A stretch of DNA of 64,000 nt, from positions 1 through 64,000 of the forward strand of contig RAPG01000015.1 in the NCBI GenBank assembly GCA_005239165.1. Direction: 5' to 3'. This document shows positions 8,052-16,824 of this stretch, piece by piece (position 1 is the stretch's first letter; the number at the start of each line of letters is the position of its first letter). The notes under the pieces were generated by a model that ran no database searches, had not been told where the DNA came from, and saw nothing but the letters and a program-made list of their open reading frames with translations. Both the position numbers and the translations under genes were made by a program. The DNA is from Allopusillimonas ginsengisoli (GTDB lineage Bacteria > Pseudomonadota > Gammaproteobacteria > Burkholderiales > Burkholderiaceae_B).

Positions 8052-8938
8052 CAATGAAAACCGCCTATACGACTAGGCTCGCCGAAGTTCATCCAGATGA
8101 AAAATGCGCGGCCCACAATGTTTTTGTCTGGCACAAAGCCCCAATACCGGCTGTCCAGGCTGTTGTCACGATTGTCGCCCATCATGAAATAGTGGCCCTG
8201 TGGCACGGTACACCGCACCCCATCGTTAAGGTACTCACAGTTTTCACGGTAAGGGTAGTTGGAAATCGCCATAAAATCTTGTGGCGCCCGCTTGTTCAGC
8301 AGAATGCGATGCGAACCCTTGCCCAATTGCTCGGTGTAACGGCCTACATAGGAAGATCGGTCTGGCTCAAAGAAATCGCCGTCGCGCGTGTGCGGGATCT
8401 CCTTGCCGTTGATGGAAAGCATTTTGTTTCTATACTGAATAACATCGCCCGGCAGACCAACCACTCGCTTGATGTAATCAACACTGGTGTCGACCGGATA
8501 TCTGAAGACCACCACATCGCCGCGCTCTGGCGTACCCAGGGCGACAATCTTTTGATCAATAATGGGCAGACGAACGCCATACTGAAATTTGTTGACCAGT
8601 ATCAGGTCACCGTCTTTCAGTGTGGGCAGCATAGAACCCGAGGGAATGCGAAACGGCTCCACAATGAACGAGCGCAGCACGAATACAAACAGAATTACCG
8701 GAAAAAAGCTTACACAGTATTCAATCCACCAGGGTGCCCGATTGGCGTTGTCATAGGCCTCTTGGCGTATCTGCGACGCCTCGGCCTCACTGAGCCCATG
8801 CACGGCAGGCGCCGTTGCCACCATGGCGGCGACACCCTTTGCGCGACGCCGCTTGCGCAGCCAGAAGAAATCCAGAAACCAAACCACGCCGGTAAGTACC
8901 AGCAGTAAAAAAAGAATGAGGGCGAAATCCCAGCTCAT
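8051..8938 (-). CDS. lepB: Signal peptidase I
   Basis: Membrane-bound serine protease that removes Sec/Tat signal peptides on the periplasmic side. 295 residues. Two N-terminal hydrophobic segments (FALILFLLLVLTGVVWFL; then one around FFPVILFVFVLRSF) flank a basic cytoplasmic loop. The catalytic Ser is in PSGSMLPTL near residue 100, and the general-base Lys is in DYIKRVVGLPGD near residue 157. The C-terminal box GHYFMMGDNRDNSLDSRYWG is also present. The gene lies 27 bp after lepA and overlaps the proposed rnc start, matching the lepA-lepB-rnc-era operon of other proteobacteria. Confidence 0.97.
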   Translation of the reverse strand: MSWDFALILFLLLVLTGVVWFLDFFWLRKRRRAKGVAAMVATAPAVHGLSEAEASQIRQEAYDNANRAPWWIEYCVSFFPVILFVFVLRSFIVEPFRIPSGSMLPTLKDGDLILVNKFQYGVRLPIIDQKIVALGTPERGDVVVFRYPVDTSVDYIKRVVGLPGDVIQYRNKMLSINGKEIPHTRDGDFFEPDRSSYVGRYTEQLGKGSHRILLNKRAPQDFMAISNYPYRENCEYLNDGVRCTVPQGHYFMMGDNRDNSLDSRYWGFVPDKNIVGRAFFIWMNFGEPSRIGGFH

Positions 8939-8965
8939 ACCAGCAGCACCTTGTTGTTGTCCAAG

Positions 8966-10759
8966 TTATTTGTCCTCGACTTGCAATATGGCCAGGAAAG
9001 CCTCTTGAGGTATTTCGACGTTGCCGACCTGCTTCATGCGTTTCTTGCCGGCCTTTTGCTTTTCGAGCAATTTTTTCTTGCGGGAGATATCGCCCCCATA
9101 GCATTTTGCCAACACGTTCTTGCGCAAGGCCTTTACGTTTTCGCGCGCCACCACTTCAGCGCCTATGGCTGCCTGGATGGCAATATCAAACATTTGGCGC
9201 GGTATCAACCCACGCATTTTGCTGACGACCTCACGCCCTTTATAACGAGCATTGGCGCGGTGCACAATCATGGACAAGGCATCTACCCTGTCGCTATTGA
9301 TAAGCAGATCGACACGTACAACGTCAGCAGCCCGGTACTCTTTGAACTCGTAATCCATCGACGCATAGCCACGCGACACAGACTTAAGCTTGTCGAAGAA
9401 ATCAAGCACAATCTCGGCCAGCGGCATTTCGTAAGCCAGGTGTACCTGCCTGCCGTGATAAGTCATGTTGAGCTGTATGCCACGTTTGGCCATGCACAGA
9501 CTCATGACGGGGCCTACGTAGTCTTGCGGCATAAACAACGTGACGTTGACTATGGGTTCGCGTATCTCGCTGATCTGACCCACCTCGGGCATGCGCGAGG
9601 GGCTTTCAACCATTTGAATGACGCCATCGTTTGTCTGGACTTCGTACACGACAGACGGAGCTGTAGTGATGATGTCCATGTCAAACTCGCGCTCGAGACG
9701 CTCCTGCACGATCTCCATATGCAGCAGGCCCAGAAACCCGCAGCGAAAACCAAAGCCCAGCGCCTGCGATACCTCGGGCTCGAACATGAGTGACGAGTCG
9801 TTAAGCTTGAGCTTTTCGAGCGAATCACGCAATTGATCGTATTCGCTGCTTTCGACGGGGTAGACCCCCGCGAACACCTGAGGCTTGACTTCTTTAAAGC
9901 CTGGCAGGGCTGCAGTTGCCGGCTTGCCGGCAAGAGTAATGGTGTCGCCAACCTTGGCGTGCTCAAGTTCTTTGATGCCAGCGATGACAAACCCCACCTG
10001 GCCTGCTGACAGCTCGGTGCGCGGCACCGACTTGGGTGTAAATACACCGATTTGTTCGCAAAGATGGGTAAAGCCGCTGGCCATGAGCAGGAGCTTGTCT
10101 TTGGGCTTGAGTACGCCGTTAACTATGCGCACCAGCATGACAACACCTACATAGTTGTCGAACCAAGAGTCAATAATAAGCGCCTGTAATGGAGCCTGAG
10201 GATCTCCCTTGGGCGGCGGCACCTTGGCAACAACCTGCTCAAGAATGTCTTCAATGCCCATGCCGGTTTTGGCGCTGCACAAAATCGCGTCGGCAGAATC
10301 AATGCCGATAACGTCTTCGACCTCTTCGCGTGCGGCTTCAGGATCTGCCGAGGGCAGGTCCATTTTGTTGAGTACAGGCAATACTTCGACACCCAGCTCG
10401 ATGGCGGTATAGCAGTTGGCAACAGTTTGTGCCTCAACGCCCTGGGTGGCATCAACCACCAGCAATGCACCCTCGCACGCCGACAATGAACGACTGACCT
10501 CGTAGGAGAAATCAACGTGCCCCGGAGTATCGATGAGATTGAGCGCATAGACCTGACCATCGCGTGCGGTGTAGCTCAGTGCGGCAGTTTGTGCCTTGAT
10601 CGTGATGCCACGCTCGCGCTCGATATCCATGGAGTCGAGTACTTGCCTGGACATTTCACGGTCGGCCAGCCCTCCGCAACGATGAATCAGCCGGTCAGCC
10701 AGCGTGGATTTGCCGTGGTCAATATGGGCAATAATGGAAAAGTTGCGGATGTGATCCAT
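8966..10759 (-). CDS. lepA: Elongation factor 4 (LepA), back-translocating GTPase
   Basis: Ribosome-binding translational GTPase of the EF-G family, 597 residues, the usual LepA length. It starts MDHIRNFSIIAHIDHGKST with the G1 loop. G3 is DTPGH, G4 is NKMDLP, and the domain III/V EF-G-like segments follow. The LepA-specific C-terminal domain ends KAGKKRMKQVGNVEIPQEAF. It is the first gene of the lepA-lepB-rnc-era-recO operon, because a strong terminator for the upstream mucD operon lies at 10804-10833. The initiator ATG is followed by an unbroken family match, so the start is firm. Confidence 0.97.
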   Translation of the reverse strand: MDHIRNFSIIAHIDHGKSTLADRLIHRCGGLADREMSRQVLDSMDIERERGITIKAQTAALSYTARDGQVYALNLIDTPGHVDFSYEVSRSLSACEGALLVVDATQGVEAQTVANCYTAIELGVEVLPVLNKMDLPSADPEAAREEVEDVIGIDSADAILCSAKTGMGIEDILEQVVAKVPPPKGDPQAPLQALIIDSWFDNYVGVVMLVRIVNGVLKPKDKLLLMASGFTHLCEQIGVFTPKSVPRTELSAGQVGFVIAGIKELEHAKVGDTITLAGKPATAALPGFKEVKPQVFAGVYPVESSEYDQLRDSLEKLKLNDSSLMFEPEVSQALGFGFRCGFLGLLHMEIVQERLEREFDMDIITTAPSVVYEVQTNDGVIQMVESPSRMPEVGQISEIREPIVNVTLFMPQDYVGPVMSLCMAKRGIQLNMTYHGRQVHLAYEMPLAEIVLDFFDKLKSVSRGYASMDYEFKEYRAADVVRVDLLINSDRVDALSMIVHRANARYKGREVVSKMRGLIPRQMFDIAIQAAIGAEVVARENVKALRKNVLAKCYGGDISRKKKLLEKQKAGKKRMKQVGNVEIPQEAFLAILQVEDK

Positions 10760-10803
10760 AAAACGGCAAGAAAGTCCGAAAAGAGAGCGAAAACAAAAAA
10801 ACC

Positions 10804-10833
10804 AAAAAAAAGGGAGCGCTAGAGGGCGCCCCC
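10804..10833 (-). terminator. Rho-independent terminator after mucD
   Basis: Reading the minus strand, GGGGGCGC (10833-10826) pairs with GCGCTCCC (10819-10812), with one G-U pair and a six-base loop, and a run of eight Ts follows (10811-10804). It lies after the mucD stop at 10868 and before the lepA start at 10759. It separates the rpoE-rseA-rseB-mucD operon from the lepA operon. Confidence 0.85.
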
Positions 10834-10867
10834 TTCTGCTTTACGCCATTTTAGCCGTTTCTACGGA

Positions 10868-12388
10868 TTATTTTTCAGGCGTAATGGTGATCCACTGTGA
10901 TTGATCACCGCGGACAACCAGCAGGGCTGCTGCGCGGGATTTAGGAAGCCCCGCCACGACCTTCGCATACTGCTCAGGCCCCTTGATATCAACATCATTA
11001 ATGGTCACGATGATATCACCCACAGAAATACCTGCTTCGGCAGCTGGGCCGCTGGCTTCGACCACCTGCACGCCACCTTCGTGAGGCGATTGCTCGCGGT
11101 TTGCCTTGTCGATCTCGCCCACTTTGAGACCAAGCGCATCAACAGGCGCTTCCTGAGGTGCCTTCTCACTGGATTTGGCGCTGCTGTCTTCGTCTGCAGA
11201 CGGCATTTCACCGACAGTAACGCTGAGCTTTTGCTGTTTGCCTTTGCGCCATACCTGCATGTCGACACGATTACCGGGTTTGGTGCCACCAACAATACGC
11301 GGCAAGTCTGTCATGTGCTCGATCTTTTTGCCGTCAAAATGAGTGATGACATCACCCGCCCGTATACCTGCCTTGGCTGCCGGACCGTCTTTTTCGACAT
11401 TGCTGACCATAGCGCCATCGGCTTTTTCAAGGCCGATTGCTTTGGCAACCTCATCGGAAACCGGGCCAATCTGTACGCCGATGCGACCACGAGTTACCTT
11501 GCCATGGGCCTTAAGCTGCTCAACCACACGCATGGTTTCGTCGATAGGAATGGCCAGCGAGATACCCATGAAACCGCCGCTCTGGGAAATAATCTGCGAA
11601 TTTACGCCAACGACCTCGCCCGCCAGATTGATGAGCGGTCCACCCGAGTTGCCTGGATTGACGGCGACGTCAGTCTGGATGAACGGCAGGTAGTCACCCG
11701 TATCGCGATTAATGGCGCTGATAATGCCCGACGTAACTGTAGAATCAAGGCCAAAGGGTGAACCAATTGCCAGCACCCACTGCCCTTTCTTGAGTTTGGC
11801 TGAGTCACCAATAGGCAAGGGTGTGAGATCCTTGGCATCGATTTTGATGAGCGCTATGTCAGTGCGTGCATCAGTGCCGATAACTTTCGCGGCGTACTCT
11901 TTACCCGAAGTAAGGGTTACGAATATACCGTTGGATTTGGCCACCACATGGTTGTTGGTAAGTATGTAACCGTCAGCAGAGATAATAAAGCCTGAGCCGA
12001 CGCCGCGGGGCACCGTGCGCTCCTGCGGCTCTGCCTGAGGCGCCGCACCACGGTCGCCACGGTCACCGCGCTTGCCTGGCATTCCTGGAGGTACTGCGTC
12101 GGGACCAAAAAACCATTTAAACAGTTCGTAGGGGTCGGTAGAACCACCCGGGCCCATTCGCTGATTGCGCACACGCACTGCCTCGGTGGTCCGGATGTTG
12201 ACGACAGAACCCTCGGTTTTGGCGACAACACCGGTAAAGTCTGGAACAGACAACACAGGAACGGGCGCCGCCGTGCTCTCGGGCGCGTTGGTTTGGGCGC
12301 CCACTGACGAGCACGCGACAAGCAGGCTCGCCGAAGCACATGCTGCTAAGCGTTTAAGCTTACTATTTCCAAGATAATCGGAAAGCAT
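10868..12388 (-). CDS. mucD: Periplasmic serine protease MucD/DegP (HtrA family)
   Basis: Envelope quality-control protease and chaperone of the Do/DegP family, 506 residues. The N-terminal signal peptide ends SLLVACSS, which also looks like a lipobox, so it may be lipid-anchored. The trypsin-like triad is visible: His in TNNHVVAKS (near 148), Asp in RTDIALIKI (near 180) and Ser in GNSGGPLINLAG (near 249). Two PDZ domains follow, one with GIRAGDVITHFDGKKI and one with GISVGDIIVTINDVDI. An acidic Ala/Glu-rich linker separates them. As the last gene of the rpoE-rseA-rseB-mucD operon it probably clears misfolded proteins and damps the sigma-E response. Confidence 0.95.
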   Translation of the reverse strand: MLSDYLGNSKLKRLAACASASLLVACSSVGAQTNAPESTAAPVPVLSVPDFTGVVAKTEGSVVNIRTTEAVRVRNQRMGPGGSTDPYELFKWFFGPDAVPPGMPGKRGDRGDRGAAPQAEPQERTVPRGVGSGFIISADGYILTNNHVVAKSNGIFVTLTSGKEYAAKVIGTDARTDIALIKIDAKDLTPLPIGDSAKLKKGQWVLAIGSPFGLDSTVTSGIISAINRDTGDYLPFIQTDVAVNPGNSGGPLINLAGEVVGVNSQIISQSGGFMGISLAIPIDETMRVVEQLKAHGKVTRGRIGVQIGPVSDEVAKAIGLEKADGAMVSNVEKDGPAAKAGIRAGDVITHFDGKKIEHMTDLPRIVGGTKPGNRVDMQVWRKGKQQKLSVTVGEMPSADEDSSAKSSEKAPQEAPVDALGLKVGEIDKANREQSPHEGGVQVVEASGPAAEAGISVGDIIVTINDVDIKGPEQYAKVVAGLPKSRAAALLVVRGDQSQWITITPEK

Positions 12389-12410
12389 AGGGAACTCCGT
12401 TGTTAGAGAT

Positions 12411-13484
12411 TTAATTATTCAAGGTTGGGGCTGGCGGCACGTATTCGGTGCGTTCAGCCAGTTCACGCAAGGTTTGCGCTGGCACCTCTCCCAGGGCTGT
12501 CAGCCAATGGTCACCAACGCGGGTGCTGAATATATTCATGGCCCCAGTACTGGCCACCTCGTTGGCGTTGCGGAGCCCCTTTTCAGGCCCCAAAGGCTCT
12601 ATAAATATGGAGACAGCCGCCAGCCCGTCGGCCAGCACCAACTGGCTTACCTGTCGGCCATGCTTCATAGTGCGCACAGCCTGCATGACGGGCTGATAAC
12701 CGGGCGGGTACGGAATACGCCAGCCTTTTTTTGAAAGATCAACCGGTGTCATGGCAGACTGAACCACCTTCCACCCGTCTGTCTTCAAACCGGTTTCAAG
12801 GCCCTCGGGCGACACATGCTCACCAAGGCTAAGCGTATTGAATGCGGTCTGGTCGATCATGCCATGACTGCCCATTACCTGCACCTTAAGCAACAGATGG
12901 GTTTCGGTATCTGCGCAGAGGCGATAACCGTAGCGCGCGTTATCGCGCGGCACCAGCTCGATAAACTGACACTCTCGGCCAGCGACACGATAATGCGAAC
13001 CGCTGGTATGAATCTGATAAAACGTGGATAAATTGCTGCTGTCGCCCAATAACAGCCCCGGGAAACGGTCGCCGCGCCGGTCTTCGACGAGAACAACTTT
13101 TTTGGATGGTATGAGGCAGTGGCTCTCATCATTATGCCGGACGTACTCGCGCGGCTCACCGTCAAGCAGCTCGATGCGTTCGCGTTCGCCAGTGCCATCA
13201 ACCATATGCACAATGCGCGACGACATCATCGCCTGCCCCTGCTGATACGTATAAACCCCGGCGTAATCAAGTGTTCGGGCTGCCGCCTGGATTTTTTGAA
13301 GAACTGCCACCGCTTGCTGTGCCGCGACATCATCAGCGGCAGGCTCTGCCGCCCCCGCTGGTGCAGCGATTAAACACGTTAACGCAAATACCATAGCAAA
13401 CAAACGGGATGCATGACCCTTAACCCGCATGCCCGCTTCACCATGCCAACCCAGGCCAGCAGTGAGACAAGCTTCCGTAGTCAT
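12411..13484 (-). CDS. rseB: Sigma-E regulatory protein RseB/MucB
   Basis: Periplasmic protein that binds RseA and shields it from cleavage, and senses mislocalised LPS/lipoproteins. It has a LolA/LppX-like N-terminal domain and a smaller C-terminal domain; the segment GVYTYQQGQ in the N-domain is typical of MucB/RseB. The ATG at 13484 overlaps the rseA stop as TAATG. An internal ATG at 13430 (MRVKGHASRLFAMVFALTC) gives a better signal peptide ending PAGAAEPA, so the functional start could be there. 357 or 339 residues. It is placed between rseA and mucD as in Pseudomonas and other Burkholderiales. Confidence 0.9.
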   Translation of the reverse strand: MTTEACLTAGLGWHGEAGMRVKGHASRLFAMVFALTCLIAAPAGAAEPAADDVAAQQAVAVLQKIQAAARTLDYAGVYTYQQGQAMMSSRIVHMVDGTGERERIELLDGEPREYVRHNDESHCLIPSKKVVLVEDRRGDRFPGLLLGDSSNLSTFYQIHTSGSHYRVAGRECQFIELVPRDNARYGYRLCADTETHLLLKVQVMGSHGMIDQTAFNTLSLGEHVSPEGLETGLKTDGWKVVQSAMTPVDLSKKGWRIPYPPGYQPVMQAVRTMKHGRQVSQLVLADGLAAVSIFIEPLGPEKGLRNANEVASTGAMNIFSTRVGDHWLTALGEVPAQTLRELAERTEYVPPAPTLNN

Positions 13485-13975
13485 TAGCGAGACACCTCGA
13501 ACGAGGCCTGACGCACCGGACTGGCACCGACGATTTCGCGATGCGCATCGACATAGTCGGCGATGCGCGCATCGTCGCCGGAAGATGCCAGCACCTGAAC
13601 ATCAGACGGCCCCGAGGTGCCCGGGAAAAAATAAGGTGACGCAACCCAAACGACCGACGCCATGGCGGCTACAACGGCCAGCCCCGAGAGGCCTGTGCGC
13701 ATGAGTGTGTGACGGCCGACACGCGGCGCGACAATATGCGGCTCAGCGTCGATGGCCTTGGAAACCCGTGCGTAAAACAGATCGGAAGGCTTTATGGCAA
13801 GTTCTTGATTGCGCAACGCGTCGCCGATGAGGTGATAGGTATCCCACACATGCCGCCCGTAAGGAGAATCAAGTTCGTCAGGGCGAATTTCGCCCTCGCC
13901 GTCTATCCATGAGGAAACGGAGGCTTCCCAGGATGCTTGCTCCTGGTGTTGATGGGACTGATTGGCGACTTGCAT
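13484..13975 (-). CDS. rseA: Anti-sigma-E factor RseA/MucA
   Basis: Single-pass inner-membrane anti-sigma factor that holds RpoE inactive until regulated proteolysis releases it. 163 residues. The cytoplasmic N-terminal domain contains SSWIDGEGE and RHVWDTYHLIGDALR, the sigma-binding helix pattern of MucA/RseA proteins. One transmembrane segment lies at about residues 95-117 (LSGLAVVAAMASVVWVASPY), followed by a short periplasmic tail. It starts 10 bp after the rpoE stop and overlaps rseB, so the stoichiometry of the three is set by one mRNA. Confidence 0.92.
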   Translation of the reverse strand: MQVANQSHQHQEQASWEASVSSWIDGEGEIRPDELDSPYGRHVWDTYHLIGDALRNQELAIKPSDLFYARVSKAIDAEPHIVAPRVGRHTLMRTGLSGLAVVAAMASVVWVASPYFFPGTSGPSDVQVLASSGDDARIADYVDAHREIVGASPVRQASFEVSR

Positions 13976-13985
13976 TTATTGCTCC

Positions 13986-14585
13986 TTACCAGCGACGATC
14001 AGAGTCATTGTCCAAAACGGGGCGCAACTGGGCTGAAATGGCTTCGCGGGCGCGAAAAATTCGCGAACGCACGGTACCAATAGGACAGCCCATGGTTTGC
14101 GCAATGTCTTCGTAGCTCAGGCCTTCTATTTCGCGCAACACAATGGCGGTGCGCAGCTCTTCGGGCAGTGCGTTCATGGCGGCGTTAACCGTATCGACAA
14201 TTTGACGGCTCGCCACCATTGACTCTGGAGTGCTATTGTCGGTTAGGTTATCAATTCGGCTAAAAGTTTCACCATCTTCGTCAGTATGTTCATTTAGTGT
14301 GACGGGACGGCGTGCGCTGGCTGCCTGCCAGTTGCGTGCCGTATTGATGGCGATGCGATACAACCATGTATAGAACGCGCTATCGCCCCGAAACTGCGGC
14401 AAGGCGCGATACGCCTTGATAAAGGCTTCTTGGGCGACATCTTCAACCTCAGCCGGGTCACGAATCATACGTGACAGCAGTCGCATTATTTTGCGCTGAT
14501 ATTTGAGCATCAACAGGTCGAAGGCACGCTTGTCGCCACGCTGTACACGAGCCACCAGTTGGGCGTCGACATCGCGTTCACTCAT
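13986..14585 (-). CDS. rpoE: ECF sigma factor RpoE (AlgU type)
   Basis: Envelope-stress sigma factor, 199 residues. I chose the ATG at 14585 (MSERDVDAQLVARVQRGDK) because AGGAAGG sits six bases upstream and the family begins here; the open frame runs about 100 codons further upstream without family similarity. Region 2 has FDLLMLKYQRKIMRLLSRM and DVAQEAFIKAYRALPQF. Region 4 has LREIEGLSYEDIAQTMG and GTVRSRIFRAREA. It heads rpoE-rseA-rseB-mucD. Its start overlaps the stop of an upstream small ORF as ATGA, so it is probably co-translated with it. Autoregulation by a sigma-E promoter is expected but I did not locate one with confidence. Confidence 0.96.
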   Translation of the reverse strand: MSERDVDAQLVARVQRGDKRAFDLLMLKYQRKIMRLLSRMIRDPAEVEDVAQEAFIKAYRALPQFRGDSAFYTWLYRIAINTARNWQAASARRPVTLNEHTDEDGETFSRIDNLTDNSTPESMVASRQIVDTVNAAMNALPEELRTAIVLREIEGLSYEDIAQTMGCPIGTVRSRIFRAREAISAQLRPVLDNDSDRRW

Positions 14586-15007
14586 GGGCCTTCCTTTTTG
14601 AGAGCTCGGCGAGGCATGGCTGCCTGCCTTGCAACCTGGGTGCGCAGCGAACGCCAGGCTGGGCCCGCCAGAGAATGTTTCCAGATTACCAGATCTACCC
14701 GACTCTGCGGCACGCGCCGCGCCCCGGTGCCTGCAGACACCGGGGCGCTGTATGCCCGCGATACTCGAGAAGGGGGAGTTGGAACCTTCGCGCTGTCGGG
14801 GACAGCGTAAAAGCGCAAGGTCAGCCACACTGGAGTTTGCCAGACCCGCGCCAGCCGCAGATACCCCTGTGTGACGGCATCGGCCCGCCACAGCCCGCTG
14901 GCATGCAAAGTAAGCGTGCCTGAATAATGATGCTGGCGGCGCGTCAGGGCGTTGAACAACACAGCCTGACGCGTAGACCTGACGGGCCAGTGGCGAGGCA
15001 AAGACAA
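14582..15007 (-). CDS. Small uncharacterised protein coupled to rpoE
   Basis: 141-residue basic protein that I do not recognise with confidence. It starts 14 bp after the fabF stop and its TGA overlaps the rpoE ATG as ATGA, which argues that it is a real, co-translated gene. It has no clear membrane helix. The segment VDLVIWKHSLAGPAWRSLR is reminiscent of the C-terminal part of YgfX-like proteins (pattern V-WRDSL-x-W-R-LR), and LTLHASGLWR could be the strand-rich region before it. That resemblance is weak and by eye. The middle is Pro/Ser/Ala-rich. Possible roles include modulating RpoE production through coupling; no function is claimed. Confidence 0.5.
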   Translation of the reverse strand: MSLPRHWPVRSTRQAVLFNALTRRQHHYSGTLTLHASGLWRADAVTQGYLRLARVWQTPVWLTLRFYAVPDSAKVPTPPSRVSRAYSAPVSAGTGARRVPQSRVDLVIWKHSLAGPAWRSLRTQVARQAAMPRRALKKEGP

Positions 15008-15020
15008 GCGGCGCCTCAGG

Positions 15021-16250
15021 CTAGACCCTCCGGACGATCATGGAGCCGTTCGTGCCGCCAAAGCCAAACGAGTTGGACAACGCAATCTCGATCTTCAGAT
15101 CACGCGCCTCGTTGGCGCAGTAATCGAGGTCGCAATCGGGGTCTTGGTTGAAAATATTGATAGTGGGAGGAGACACCTGGTTGTATACGGCCAGAGTCGT
15201 GAACACCGCCTCAACCCCGCCCGCTGCGCCCAGAAGATGACCAGTCATGGATTTGGTGGAGTTGACGACCAGCTTGTGGGCGTAGTCGCCGAACGCGAGC
15301 TTGAGCGCCTCGGTTTCGTTTCTGTCGCCCAGCGGCGTGGAGGTGCCGTGCGCATTGATGTACTGCACCTCGTCGGGGTTAATGCCGCCACTGCGCAAGG
15401 CATTGACCATGCCCCGACGTGGACCGTCGCGGTCAGGTGATGTAATGTGATGCGCATCGGAGCTCATGCCGTAGCCGACCAGTTCACCGTATATGCGAGC
15501 GCCGCGCTTGCGGGCGTGCTCGTATTCTTCGAGAACCAGCGCACCGGCGCCTTCGCCCAGCACAAAGCCGTCGCGGTCGCGGTCCCAGGGGCGTGATGCC
15601 GTCTGAGGATCGTCATTGCGCGTAGAAAGTGCACGCATGGCCGCGAAACCACCCACGCCCAGCGGCGATACGGTAGCCTCAGCGCCTCCGGCTATCATGA
15701 CGTCGGCATCGCCATATTCAATAAGCCTGCCGGCATCGCCAATGGAGTGCAGCCCTGTCGTGCAGGCAGATACGACAGCATAGCTGGGGCCCTTGAGCCC
15801 GAGCTTGATGGACAGCTGGCCAGATATAAGATTGATGAGCGAAGCTGGCACGAAGAATGGTGAAATTCGACGCGCACCGCGCTGGAGATATTCGATTTGG
15901 GTTTCTTCAATACGGGGCAAACCGCCGATGCCTGAGCCCAGAATAACGCCGCAGCGTTCGGCGGCAGACTCAGAAGGCTCATAGCCGGCATCGCGCCAGG
16001 CCTGAACGCCAGCAGCCACGCCATAATGGATAAAGGTATCCATTTGCTTGGCTTCTTTGGAAGACATGTACTGCGTAACGTCGAAACCTTTGACTTCACC
16101 CGCAATGTGGGAGTTCAGCTCGGAAGGATCAAAACGCGTGATGCGGCCTATGCCCGAACGCCCATTGACGATATTGTCCCATGCACTGTCAATATCGTTG
16201 CCGACTGGCGAAACAATACCCAGACCGGTAATGACGACACGTCGTTTCAC
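15021..16250 (-). CDS. fabF: 3-oxoacyl-ACP synthase II FabF
   Basis: Condensing enzyme that elongates acyl-ACP with malonyl-ACP; FabF also elongates palmitoleoyl-ACP. I chose the GTG at 16250 (VKRRVVITGLGIVSPVG) because GGAG lies seven bases upstream and the conserved domain starts at once. About 409 residues. The catalytic Cys is in SACTTGLHSIG (near 166), and the His residues are in NAHGTSTPLGD (near 300) and MTGHLLGAAG (near 337). The C-terminal NSFGFGGTNGS is intact. It is the last of the fab genes, about 150 bp after acpP, and is followed closely by the rpoE-coupled small ORF. Confidence 0.96.
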   Translation of the reverse strand: MKRRVVITGLGIVSPVGNDIDSAWDNIVNGRSGIGRITRFDPSELNSHIAGEVKGFDVTQYMSSKEAKQMDTFIHYGVAAGVQAWRDAGYEPSESAAERCGVILGSGIGGLPRIEETQIEYLQRGARRISPFFVPASLINLISGQLSIKLGLKGPSYAVVSACTTGLHSIGDAGRLIEYGDADVMIAGGAEATVSPLGVGGFAAMRALSTRNDDPQTASRPWDRDRDGFVLGEGAGALVLEEYEHARKRGARIYGELVGYGMSSDAHHITSPDRDGPRRGMVNALRSGGINPDEVQYINAHGTSTPLGDRNETEALKLAFGDYAHKLVVNSTKSMTGHLLGAAGGVEAVFTTLAVYNQVSPPTINIFNQDPDCDLDYCANEARDLKIEIALSNSFGFGGTNGSMIVRRV

Positions 16251-16403
16251 GGATGACTCCTGAAAAAAAAGCGGTTTAAAGTGAACAGGCGCAGCGCCAG
16301 ACCGCAGCATTGAATGCTTGTGGCCAGGACAGCGGGACTATTCCCTAGAAACCGCCTTGGGGGTGGCGCAGCGGTAAACCGGGGCGCACCCGAAAAGTTG
16401 ATA

Positions 16404-16643
16404 TTACTGTTTGCTATGCGACGTGATGTAATCGACCGCTTGCTGAACCGTCGTGATTTTCTCGGCCTCTTCGTCCGGGATTTCGGTTTCAAACTCATCT
16501 TCGAGTGCCATCACGAGCTCGACCATGTCGAGCGAATCGGCACCGAGGTCGTCAAGGAAGGAAGATTCGTTTTTGATCTCGGCTTCGTTAACGCCAAGTT
16601 GTTCAGCGACGATCTTCTTGACGCGCTGTTCGATGCTTTCCAT
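16404..16643 (-). CDS. acpP: Acyl carrier protein
   Basis: 79-residue acidic carrier of growing acyl chains. The ATG at 16643 gives MESIEQRVKKIVAEQLGV; an open stretch of 14 codons further upstream is not part of the family. The phosphopantetheine attachment Ser is in LGADSLDMVELVMALE (near residue 37), and the acidic helix II that docks on partner enzymes follows it. It lies between fabG and fabF, the standard order, and is probably highly expressed, which may be why the flanking gaps (about 150 and 180 bp) are longer than elsewhere in the cluster. Confidence 0.97.
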   Translation of the reverse strand: MESIEQRVKKIVAEQLGVNEAEIKNESSFLDDLGADSLDMVELVMALEDEFETEIPDEEAEKITTVQQAVDYITSHSKQ

Positions 16644-16824
16644 GCAGATCTCCAAGTGGGGAAAATTCCCGCGAATTATAGCCAAACGAATGAATTATTG
16701 GTGCTGGCCATGACAAAAAAAGGCATGCCGGCGAGGGGGGGGTGCCTGAATGGCGCTTGGCCCCGGGGCGGAACACCTGTGAATTGAACAGATTTTACCC
16801 TACCAGAGGGACTCTGTTCGTTAA

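Noticed and set aside
16314..16787. Plus-strand frame opposite acpP and its flanks
   Set aside because: It runs across the acpP gene on the opposite strand and has no family match.
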